A stretch of DNA of 20,253 nt from contig DBYX01000013.1 in the NCBI GenBank assembly GCA_002311665.1, positions 5,143 through 25,395 of the forward strand. Reading direction: 5' to 3'. Made by a program: the position numbers and the translations under genes. The notes below the pieces were generated by a model, which saw nothing but the letters and a program-made list of their open reading frames with translations, was not told the origin of the DNA and did no database searches. Of this stretch, positions 14,887 to 20,253 are shown piece by piece (position 1 is the first letter of the stretch; each line of letters starts with the position of its first letter). Origin of the DNA: Lachnoclostridium sp. UBA1175. Lineage in GTDB: Bacteria; Bacillota; Clostridia; Lachnospirales; Lachnospiraceae.

Positions 14887-15999
14887 TCAGATCAGCGTCA
14901 TCAGATCCGTGTACTCGCGCCCGAGGCTGACCGCAACGTTTCTGTTGACGATCTTGCCGTCGTACACGTTCGCACCGTTGGCGAGACCTGCGTTTTTCTT
15001 CATCGCCGCCTCGAAGCCGAGATCTGCGATCATCTTGCCGTAGCGGAACGTCGCGTTCGCGAGTGCCACCGTCGAGGTGTAAGGAACCGCGCCGGGCATA
15101 TTGCCGACACAGTAGTGAACGATGCCCTCCTCGATGAACACGGGATCGTCGTGCGTCGTCACGTGCGAGGTCTCGCAGCAGCCGCCCTGGTCGATCGCGA
15201 TATCCACGATGACAGCCCCCTTCTTCATCAGTTTCAGATGCTCTCTGCGCACCAGCTTCGGCGTCGTGCCGCCCGGGATGAGAACGGAACCGATCACAAG
15301 GTCTGCGTCCTTCAGGCATTTGCGGATGTTGCCCTCGGTGCTCATCAGCGTCGTGATGGAGGAACCGAAGATGTCCGACAGATACGACAGACGGTTGAGG
15401 TTGACGTCGAGGAGCGTAACATTGGCGCCCACGCCGACTGCCGCCTTCGCAGCATAGGTACCCGCGATACCGCCGCCGATGATCACGACATTGCCCGGCG
15501 CTACGCCCGGAACACCGCTCAGGAGAAGTCCGCGTCCGCCGAACTTCTTCTCAAGGTATTTCGCGCCTTCCTGAATACTCAGGCGGCCTGCGATCTGGCT
15601 CATCGGGCGAAGGCACGGCAGGTTGCCGGCCTCGTCGGTGATCGTCTCAAACGCAACGGCCTTCACCTTGCGCGCGACCAGCGCGTCCGTCAGTGCCGGG
15701 TTCGGTGCGAGATGCAGGTATGTGTAAAGGATCTGTCCCTCGCGCATCCGCTCATATTCACATTCCTCGGGCTCCTTGACCTTGACGATCATATCCGCCT
15801 GCGCCCATACATCCTCCGCATTGGCGATAAGCTTGCCGCCCGCCTCCGCGTACTCGGCATCGGTGAAACCGGCTCCCTCGCCGGCGCCCTGCTCCACGAG
15901 CACGGTGTGACCTGCGCTGACATATGCCGCAACATTGTCCGGTGTCAGACCCACGCGAAATTCCTGATTCTTCAATTCCCTTGTTGTTCCGATAATCAT
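14887..15999 (-). CDS. ald: Alanine dehydrogenase
   Basis: NAD-dependent enzyme interconverting L-alanine with pyruvate and ammonia; cytoplasmic. It is 370 residues, the standard length. The N-terminus MIIGTTRELKNQEFRVGLTP carries substrate-binding Arg15. Lys75 (VKVKEP) and catalytic His96 (YLHLAP) fall at the same numbers as in characterised Ald proteins. The nucleotide-binding motif is GGGIAGTYAAKAAVGVGA, and DIAIDQGGCCETS holds the catalytic aspartate region. The ATG at 15999 follows AAGGAGAAGGA. The leader is about 100 nt and contains a hairpin (16066-16090). It is the first gene of a unit with the thioesterase. Its usual role is nitrogen assimilation or alanine catabolism; no transcription factor is adjacent. 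Confidence 0.97.
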   Translation of the reverse strand: MIIGTTRELKNQEFRVGLTPDNVAAYVSAGHTVLVEQGAGEGAGFTDAEYAEAGGKLIANAEDVWAQADMIVKVKEPEECEYERMREGQILYTYLHLAPNPALTDALVARKVKAVAFETITDEAGNLPCLRPMSQIAGRLSIQEGAKYLEKKFGGRGLLLSGVPGVAPGNVVIIGGGIAGTYAAKAAVGVGANVTLLDVNLNRLSYLSDIFGSSITTLMSTEGNIRKCLKDADLVIGSVLIPGGTTPKLVRREHLKLMKKGAVIVDIAIDQGGCCETSHVTTHDDPVFIEEGIVHYCVGNMPGAVPYTSTVALANATFRYGKMIADLGFEAAMKKNAGLANGANVYDGKIVNRNVAVSLGREYTDLMTLI

Positions 16000-16065
16000 T
16001 TCAATCCTTCTCCTTTGTTGTTTTTCGCGGAAAATGATGTAAGCCCCGTTCATCGTCCGCGGGCT

Positions 16066-16090
16066 GCCACGGCGTATGCGTGCCGTCGGC
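16066..16090 (-). other. Leader hairpin of ald
   Basis: GCC/GGC and ACGGC/GCCGT arms with one bulged G and an 8-nt loop, in the roughly 100-nt leader between the candidate -10 at 16107 and the ald ATG. No U-tract follows, so it is not a terminator. A regulatory role is possible but not shown. Confidence 0.4.
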
Positions 16091-16106
16091 AAAAGTGCCT
16101 GCGGGT

Positions 16107-16112
16107 AGTTTA
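16107..16112 (-). promoter_or_regulatory. Candidate extended -10 for ald
   Basis: TAAACT preceded by TATGG on the minus strand (extended -10). No convincing -35 hexamer lies at the right distance. It sits between the terminator of the kinase gene and ald, which is where an ald promoter should be. Confidence 0.45.
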
Positions 16113-16145
16113 CCATATTTTCCGCGGATCCGCCACAGTTTTTAT

Positions 16146-16189
16146 GCAAAAGCAAGCGGGAAATACCGCTTTCGCACGGCATCTCCCGC
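16146..16189 (-). terminator. Rho-independent terminator after the sugar kinase gene
   Basis: A 13-bp stem (16156-16168 with 16177-16189) with two G-T pairs and an 8-nt loop, then TTGCTTTTGC on the minus strand. It lies 22 bases past the stop of the kinase gene and marks the end of the nagB-glmM-kinase unit. Confidence 0.88.
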
Positions 16190-16210
16190 ATTACAGCCGT
16201 TGTTGTCCTG

Positions 16211-17371
16211 TTATCCGAAACGAAAACGCCCCGCGGTCTCCGCCACGATCGACTGAAGCTTTTCCATCCTTCCGCGGATGTCCTGCGCAAACGCCAGGTT
16301 CAGTCTTGCCTTTCGAAGGTTCTGAAGCGGCTCCTCGATCTTGAAATAACGGTCCCCCGCGAGAAAGTCCGTTAAATATCGCGCCGCCAGCTCCGCGGTC
16401 ACCGCGAGCGTGCACGGCGCCATCACCGCGATTTCCTCCGCCGTGAGAATGTCCCCCGTCTCCGCGAGATACCCCTCGGCGATGATCCGGAATTTCTCAA
16501 GGTCGATCTGCGCCGTCGGCGTGTCCGCATCACCCCCGACCTTTTTCGCGGTCGAGCGCACGGAATCGGCGAAATCGTACGCTATCAGCCCCTCCATCAC
16601 AGTGTCGAAATCGATGACGATCGCCCCGTACGGCGGCTTTGCGTCGGTGAACAGCACATTGTTGAATTTGGTGTCGTTGTGCGTGATGCGGACGGGAAAC
16701 TCCCCCGCCGCATACCGAAGAGATACCTCGCAGGCTTCCTCCTCCAGCATTTTCAGTGAAGCGAGCTCCGCGCGGACCTCCGCCGTCCTTCCGCACACAT
16801 CCTCCTCCGCCGCTTTCCACAGCTGACGAAACCGTAAGTGCGTATCGTGGAAGCCCTGCCCGGTGCCCTGCAGCCGGTTTCGCGGCATATCGGCAAGCGC
16901 GGCGTCAAACTGCCCGAACGCCCGAGCCATCGCGAGGAGAACATCGTTGTCCTCAGGGGATACATCGACCGCTTCGAGGTACTCCTCGACGCGCCAGTAC
17001 TCCGTCACGAACGCGCTTCCGGATGTCCCGGCAGAGTGCGTCGCCCCGTCACCTGCACCGTGCATCCCGTGTGCGTGCCGTCTGAGCTCCAGAAAGCGCT
17101 CCCCGCTCACCCCGACCGGGTACAGTTTCGCGGTGCGGATGCCTTTTCGCAGCAAATGGTCCGTCACAACGACCATGTTGCGAAGCATCACCCTCGGCTG
17201 TCTCACCGCTTCGGGATTGAGCTTCTGCACAAGGTACCGCGTCTGCCTTCGACCGTCCCGCACGTATACGCAGTACGTCCGGTTGACATTGCCGCCCCGG
17301 AGTTCCTCCTCCGAAAGGATGCTGCCGGCGATACCGTACCTTCGCAGAATTGTTTCAGTAATCCATCTCAT
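16211..17371 (-). CDS. NahK-like N-acetylhexosamine 1-kinase (aminoglycoside phosphotransferase fold)
   Basis: Probable sugar 1-kinase of 386 residues. From memory of the Bifidobacterium N-acetylhexosamine 1-kinase, which makes GlcNAc-1-P or GalNAc-1-P from ATP, the matches run along the whole chain: GGNVNRTY (26-33), YLVQKLN, FHDTHLRF (174-181), the catalytic loop ITHNDTKFNN (229-238, Asp233 as base), VIDFDTVMEGL (metal-binding aspartates near 254-256), YDFADSVR and the C-terminal ARYLTDFLAGDRYF. A His/Gly/Ala/Ser-rich stretch at about 98-119 is inserted before EYWRVEEYLE. The ATG at 17371 has only a weak upstream site (GGGTTGAT), so the start is less sure. It lies 80 bases after glmM and is followed by a terminator. 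The neighbours glmM and nagB fit an amino-sugar role; glucosamine or another hexose cannot be excluded as substrate. Confidence 0.85.
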   Translation of the reverse strand: MRWITETILRRYGIAGSILSEEELRGGNVNRTYCVYVRDGRRQTRYLVQKLNPEAVRQPRVMLRNMVVVTDHLLRKGIRTAKLYPVGVSGERFLELRRHAHGMHGAGDGATHSAGTSGSAFVTEYWRVEEYLEAVDVSPEDNDVLLAMARAFGQFDAALADMPRNRLQGTGQGFHDTHLRFRQLWKAAEEDVCGRTAEVRAELASLKMLEEEACEVSLRYAAGEFPVRITHNDTKFNNVLFTDAKPPYGAIVIDFDTVMEGLIAYDFADSVRSTAKKVGGDADTPTAQIDLEKFRIIAEGYLAETGDILTAEEIAVMAPCTLAVTAELAARYLTDFLAGDRYFKIEEPLQNLRKARLNLAFAQDIRGRMEKLQSIVAETAGRFRFG

Positions 17372-17394
17372 ATCAACCCATCATCCGCCTATAA

Positions 17395-17434
17395 GGAAAC
17401 GCTGATTCCATCCGACGATTTCCTCAGCGTTTCC
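17395..17434 (-). other. 11-bp inverted repeat between glmM and the kinase gene
   Basis: Perfect arms GGAAACGCTGA/TCAGCGTTTCC (17395-17405 and 17424-17434) around an 18-nt loop, starting 18 bases past the glmM stop. On the minus strand only TTATAGG follows, so termination would be partial at best. It may attenuate the kinase gene or protect the glmM mRNA end. Confidence 0.6.
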
Positions 17435-17451
17435 ACAGCGTTCATTCACTC

Positions 17452-18804
17452 TTACTTAATCTTTACGAGATGTCCGTTCTTCTTCATGGACTCGATGATC
17501 GCGTCAACATGCTTCTCGCAGATCTCGTAGGTCGGTGCCTCCGACATAACGCGGAGCACAGGCTCCGTTCCGCTCGGACGAAGCAGCACACGGCCGCTGT
17601 CACCGAGTTCCGCGGTGCAGGACTCAACCTGAAGTTTCACCGCCGGATCGTCCATCGTCGCCTTCTTGTCATCGACGACAACGTTCTTGAGCACCTGAGG
17701 GAACATCTCCACCTCGGACGCGAGCACCGAAAGAGGAAGCTGCGTCTCGATCATAACCATCATCACCATGATCGCCGTGAGGATACCGTCGCCGGTGCGG
17801 GCGTATTTGCGGAAAATGACGTGGCCGGAGTTCTCGCCGCCGATCAGATGGTCATTTTCCTTCATGTTCTCGTATACGAAACGGTCGCCTACCGCGGTCT
17901 TCTCGTAGCCGATGCCGATGCGGTCGAGCGCCTTGTACAGTCCGAAGTTCGACATGATCGTCGTGACAACCGTATTGCTCGGAAGCTGGCCGTTCTTCTT
18001 GAGGTGCTTCGCGCAGATGTACATAATCTGGTCACCGTTCACGACGTTGCCGTTCTCATCCACGGCAAGGCAGCGGTCCGCGTCGCCGTCGAAAGCGAAT
18101 CCGACGTCCACGCTGTTGCTCTTCACGAACTCCTGCAGACCTTCTATGTGCGTGGATCCGCATCCGCGGTTGATGTTCGTTCCGTTAGGCTCGTTGTTGA
18201 TGACGAGCGTCTTCGCACCGAGCGCGTCGAACACGGAGCGTGCGATCATCCAGGCGCTGCCGTTTGAGCAGTCAAGCGCAACCTTGCGGTTTTCGAAGGA
18301 CTTCGTCGCAACGTTGGTCAGGTAGCCGATGTAACGGTTGCGGCCGGTGTAGTAGTCCACGGTGCATCCGATGCCCTCACCTGTCGCAAACGGGATCTCC
18401 TCGATCTCGCCGTCGATGTACTTCTCGATCTCGTCCTGCAGCGCGTCATCCATCTTCTCGCCGTCACCGTTCATCAGCTTGATGCCGTTGTCGGTGTAAG
18501 GGTTGTGGCTCGCGCTGATCATCACGCCGCAGTCAAATCCGTCCGTTCTCGTGATATACGATACGCACGGAGTCGTCGTAACGTGAAGGAGGTATGCGTT
18601 CGCTCCGGAGGAAGTGATTCCCGCCGCAAGCGCATTCTCATACATATATGAGGAGCGTCTCGTGTCCTTGCCGATCACAATGCGCGCCTGTCCGTTCCGG
18701 CTGTAGTGCCAGCCGAGATACCGACCGATCTTGAATGCATGCTCCGCCGTCAGCACAACGCCGGACTCACCGCGAAAACCGTCGGTTCCGAAATATTTGC
18801 CCAT
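17452..18804 (-). CDS. glmM: Phosphoglucosamine mutase
   Basis: Interconverts glucosamine-6-phosphate and glucosamine-1-phosphate, the committed route to UDP-GlcNAc for peptidoglycan. It is 450 residues, full length for the alpha-D-phosphohexomutase family. The N-terminus MGKYFGTDGFRG is typical. The phosphoserine loop ISASHNPYTDNGIK places the active serine at residue 99. The metal site is DGDADRCLAVDENG, the sugar-binding loop GGENSGH, and the phosphate loop RPSGTEPVLRVMSEA near the C-terminus. The ATG at 18804 follows AGGAGG. It lies 61 bases after nagB in the same direction with no terminator, so the two genes that use glucosamine-6-phosphate are probably expressed together. Confidence 0.97.
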   Translation of the reverse strand: MGKYFGTDGFRGESGVVLTAEHAFKIGRYLGWHYSRNGQARIVIGKDTRRSSYMYENALAAGITSSGANAYLLHVTTTPCVSYITRTDGFDCGVMISASHNPYTDNGIKLMNGDGEKMDDALQDEIEKYIDGEIEEIPFATGEGIGCTVDYYTGRNRYIGYLTNVATKSFENRKVALDCSNGSAWMIARSVFDALGAKTLVINNEPNGTNINRGCGSTHIEGLQEFVKSNSVDVGFAFDGDADRCLAVDENGNVVNGDQIMYICAKHLKKNGQLPSNTVVTTIMSNFGLYKALDRIGIGYEKTAVGDRFVYENMKENDHLIGGENSGHVIFRKYARTGDGILTAIMVMMVMIETQLPLSVLASEVEMFPQVLKNVVVDDKKATMDDPAVKLQVESCTAELGDSGRVLLRPSGTEPVLRVMSEAPTYEICEKHVDAIIESMKKNGHLVKIK

Positions 18805-18865
18805 AAAACAGCCTCCTGAAAGGAATTGTTAAGTGTGTATCTCAAACAGCGCGAACGCGCTGCCG

Positions 18866-19588
18866 TCAACCGTTGTAGCAAGCCTCGTCGCAAACGAGAA
18901 CGACATCGTCGTGCAGATTGAGGAACGAAGCCGGGCAGCTCGTCGTAACCGTGCCCTTGAGCATCTGCATAACCGCATCATGCTTGCCCTTGCCGTTCGC
19001 GAGGATGATGATCTTCTTCGCGGAAAGAATGGTGCCCATACCCATCGTGAGCGCCTTCGTGGGAACATCCGCAGCGCTTGCGAAGAAACGAGCGTTAGCG
19101 TCGATCGTGTCCTCGGTCAGACTCGTGATGTGCGTCTCGGGAACAAGCTCCGTATCGGGCTCGTTGAACGCGATGTGACCGTTGCGGCCGATGCCGAGCA
19201 CCTGGATGTCCGCACCGCCGAGGGAGCGCACGAACTTCTCATAGCGCTTAGCCTCCGCCTCGCCGTCCGCTGCACTGCCCTGCGGAACATGCGTGTGCGT
19301 CTTATCGATATTGACTCTGTCAAAAAGGTTCTTATTCATAAAATAGCGATAGCTCTGGTCATTGTCCGGGCTGATCGGATAATACTCGTCAAGGTTGACC
19401 GTCGTAACCTGCGAAAAATCAATCTCGCCGGCCTTGTTCATCTCAGCCAGCTTAGCATACATACCCTCGGGGGTGGATCCGGTAGCGAGGCCGAGCACCG
19501 CATTCGGCTTATTCTTCATAACATCGGCAACGATCTCCGCGGACTTGGCGGACATCTCAGCATAATCTTTGCAAACTATTACTTTCAT
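18866..19588 (-). CDS. nagB: Glucosamine-6-phosphate deaminase
   Basis: Converts glucosamine-6-phosphate to fructose-6-phosphate and ammonia, feeding amino sugars into glycolysis; cytoplasmic. At 240 residues it matches the short bacillus type, without the C-terminal allosteric extension of E. coli NagB. Motifs are GLATGSTPEGMY (about 33-44), TTVNLDEYY with the base Asp67, and GIGRNGHIAFNEP with His138 and Glu143. The Asn136 before Gly-His is usual in the bacillus type. I chose the ATG at 19588 because AAGGAGA lies seven bases upstream and MKVIV is the family start; an in-frame ATG at 19630 would fall at the transcription start. It is the first gene of the nagB-glmM-kinase unit. No nagA is present in the window. 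Confidence 0.97.
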   Translation of the reverse strand: MKVIVCKDYAEMSAKSAEIVADVMKNKPNAVLGLATGSTPEGMYAKLAEMNKAGEIDFSQVTTVNLDEYYPISPDNDQSYRYFMNKNLFDRVNIDKTHTHVPQGSAADGEAEAKRYEKFVRSLGGADIQVLGIGRNGHIAFNEPDTELVPETHITSLTEDTIDANARFFASAADVPTKALTMGMGTILSAKKIIILANGKGKHDAVMQMLKGTVTTSCPASFLNLHDDVVLVCDEACYNG

Positions 19589-19635
19589 TTCTAATCTCCT
19601 TGTGGTATTCATTCGCGTGCCACAGCACACAAAAT

Positions 19636-19664
19636 ATTGTACTTCGTCAACGCCTTGAAATCAA
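19636..19664 (-). promoter_or_regulatory. Promoter for nagB-glmM-kinase, with overlapping palindrome
   Basis: TTGATT (19659-19664), a 17-base spacer and TACAAT (19636-19641) on the minus strand; leader about 40 nt. A perfect 14-nt palindrome CCTTGATTTCAAGG (19653-19666) covers the -35, a position where a repressor would block polymerase. Confidence 0.7.
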
Positions 19665-19666
19665 GG

Positions 19667-19903
19667 AAAAACTGCTGTTACTACCCCGTTTCGAAGCAGA
19701 TTTAACAATTCTTTATCGTTCGTTGAATGCCCGGGGTGAACTCGCCACAATCCGTTATTTATCGTCAAAAGAACTTATAATCTTTTGTCAACACTTTTTT
19801 TCTTTTCGTCGAATTTACTCTCTACGCCCTAAATTTTTGAAAATTCCTGACGCAATATTTTGCATTTTGCGTTATTTGCATTTTTTTGCCCGTTGAAATT
19901 CCG
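19667..19903. other. AT-rich intergenic region between nagB and the small RNA
   Basis: About 240 bases with no credible gene on either strand. The part nearest the small RNA promoter is T-rich, with short repeats of TTTGCATTTT, and could include an UP element. Frames open here on the plus strand lack ribosome binding sites and protein-like composition. I see no terminator here. Confidence 0.6.
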
Positions 19904-19932
19904 TTGACACTTTATTCTGCAGGTTGTAGAAT
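19904..19932 (+). promoter_or_regulatory. Plus-strand promoter of the small RNA
   Basis: TTGACA (19904-19909), a 17-base spacer and TAGAAT (19927-19932), the only strong plus-strand promoter I found in the window. Transcription should start near 19937-19940. It is divergent from the nagB promoter some 240 bases away. Confidence 0.8.
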
Positions 19933-19938
19933 TACGAA

Positions 19939-20120
19939 GTCGATGCAAGAAAATCTCCGAGCACGCCTTCACGGCGTAAGGTTTTCCGGAACCGCGAAGG
20001 CGTGCCCTCTCTCAACCAACCGAAACAACCGAGGTTGGATATATAAAATTGCTTGTTTTTTCATTTTCTCTCTTCTCAATTTTATCGTAGAAAGACCGCT
20101 TCTCACGAAGCGGCCTTTTT
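19939..20120 (+). ncRNA. Putative structured small RNA, family unknown (about 180 nt)
   Basis: Framed by a near-consensus promoter and an intrinsic terminator, with no ORF that has both a ribosome binding site and plausible protein. Predicted structure by eye: hairpin 1, a perfect 10-bp stem GCACGCCTTC/GAAGGCGTGC (19961-19970 and 19996-20005) with a smaller GGTT/AACC stem inside; hairpin 2, CCAACC/GGTTGG (20016-20021 and 20033-20038). AGAAAA (19948-19953) can pair with TTTTCT (20064-20069), enclosing both in a three-way junction. A 50-nt A/U- and then C/U-rich stretch (20039-20090) is likely single-stranded, followed by the terminator. The length is in the 6S RNA range, but two separate hairpins plus a terminator do not resemble the 6S rod. 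I see no SRP, RNase P or tmRNA core motif. The 5' end is approximate. Confidence 0.65.
20096..20120 (+). terminator. Rho-independent terminator of the small RNA
   Basis: Seven-bp stem CCGCTTC/GAAGCGG (20096-20102 and 20107-20113), loop TCAC, then CC and five T. On the minus strand the same stem is followed by TCTTTCT, so it may also stop leftward transcripts entering from beyond the right edge. Confidence 0.85.
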
Positions 20121-20155
20121 GCATTAGGGATAAGGCAACAAAGTTCAGAACCCAA

Positions 20156-20212
20156 GCAAGACAGAGCCGCTCAGTGAAAGCCCGTGCTTTCAACTGAGCG
20201 GCTCTGTCTTGC
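20156..20212. repeat. Near-perfect 26-bp hairpin
   Basis: Arms 20156-20181 and 20186-20212 pair over 19 bases without mismatch, then one bulged base, then six more or so pairs, closing on a CCGT loop. Neither strand has a U-tract after it, so it is not a standard terminator. AGCAAG occurs at both edges. The 35 bases between it and the small RNA terminator hold nothing I recognise. Confidence 0.85.
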
Positions 20213-20217
20213 AGCAA

Positions 20218-20242
20218 GGGGCGGAAACGAAGTTGCCGCCCC
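20218..20242. repeat. GC-rich hairpin at the right edge
   Basis: GGGGCGG/CCGCCCC arms with a further AAC/GTT inner pairing after one mismatch and a GAA loop. On the minus strand only TTGCT follows, so it could be a weak terminator for a gene beyond the right edge, or the partner of the larger hairpin next to it. Confidence 0.6.
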
Positions 20243-20253
20243 CTCCACATGAG

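Noticed and set aside
14359..16344. Long plus-strand open frame of 661 codons opposite ald and the thioesterase gene
   Set aside because: It overlaps two certain minus-strand genes, is rich in Arg, His and Asp as expected for an antisense frame of GC-rich genes, and has no family motif. Similar antisense frames lie opposite topB, glyA, thrC and the permease gene.
19981..20005. GGAACCGCG in the small RNA, similar to the T-box core TGGNACCGCG
   Set aside because: A T-box leader needs a long stem I with a specifier loop upstream and a terminator right after the core, followed by an amino-acid gene. Only about 45 nt lie between the start site and this motif, it is inside a perfect hairpin, and no gene follows on the plus strand.
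19939..20120. 6S RNA or SRP RNA as the identity of the small RNA
   Set aside because: The length suits 6S, but I see two separate hairpins and an independent terminator rather than one long rod with a central bubble. The SRP core (GGAAGGAAGCAGC-like) is absent. Left unclassified rather than forced.
19969..20250. Minus-strand open frame of 93 codons at the right edge
   Set aside because: It runs through the large hairpin and the small RNA terminator, has no ribosome binding site, and its composition is not protein-like.

Overview
The window looks like chromosomal core-genome DNA from a moderately GC-rich Gram-positive anaerobe of the class Clostridia (Bacillota). A Lachnospiraceae-like organism is my best guess, with low confidence. 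The reasons are the protein families (a clostridial-style omega subunit, the YicC/YloC pair with rpoZ, a bacillus-type NagB of 240 residues, DegV and COG2426 membrane proteins), purine-rich AGGAGG ribosome binding sites, near-consensus sigma-A promoters often with an extended -10, and short hairpin-plus-U terminators. I see no phage, transposase, CRISPR, rRNA or tRNA.

All 16 protein genes are on the minus strand, so transcription runs from high to low coordinates. In that order: nagB, glmM and a NahK-like sugar kinase (19588-16211), an amino-sugar cluster ending in a strong terminator; ald and a PaaI-type thioesterase (15999-14419), ending in a terminator; thrC and a COG2426 membrane protein separated by one base (14155-12157); degV and glyA (12000-9785), ending in a terminator; topB followed by an ABC ATPase and an FtsX-type permease (9636-3994); a large uncharacterised lipoprotein with its own promoter (3871-2291); yicC and rpoZ behind a perfect-consensus promoter (2165-902), ending in a terminator; and the start of gap, cut by the left edge (629-1).

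The only plus-strand transcription unit I can support is at the right end. A TTGACA-17-TAGAAT promoter and a rho-independent terminator frame about 180 nt with no credible ORF and two internal hairpins (about 19939-20120). It is divergent from nagB. I read it as a small RNA that I cannot assign to a family. Just beyond it lies an almost perfect 26-bp hairpin (20156-20212), then a second GC-rich hairpin at the edge.

Functionally the window mixes central carbon and nitrogen metabolism (gap, glyA, thrC, ald), cell-wall precursor and amino-sugar chemistry (glmM, nagB, NahK-like kinase), RNA and DNA housekeeping (rpoZ, yicC, topB) and envelope proteins (ABC exporter, lipoprotein, COG2426). I found no obvious novel multi-gene system. 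The best leads are the unclassified small RNA, the hairpin in the yicC leader (YicC is itself an endoribonuclease), and the NahK-GlmM-NagB grouping.
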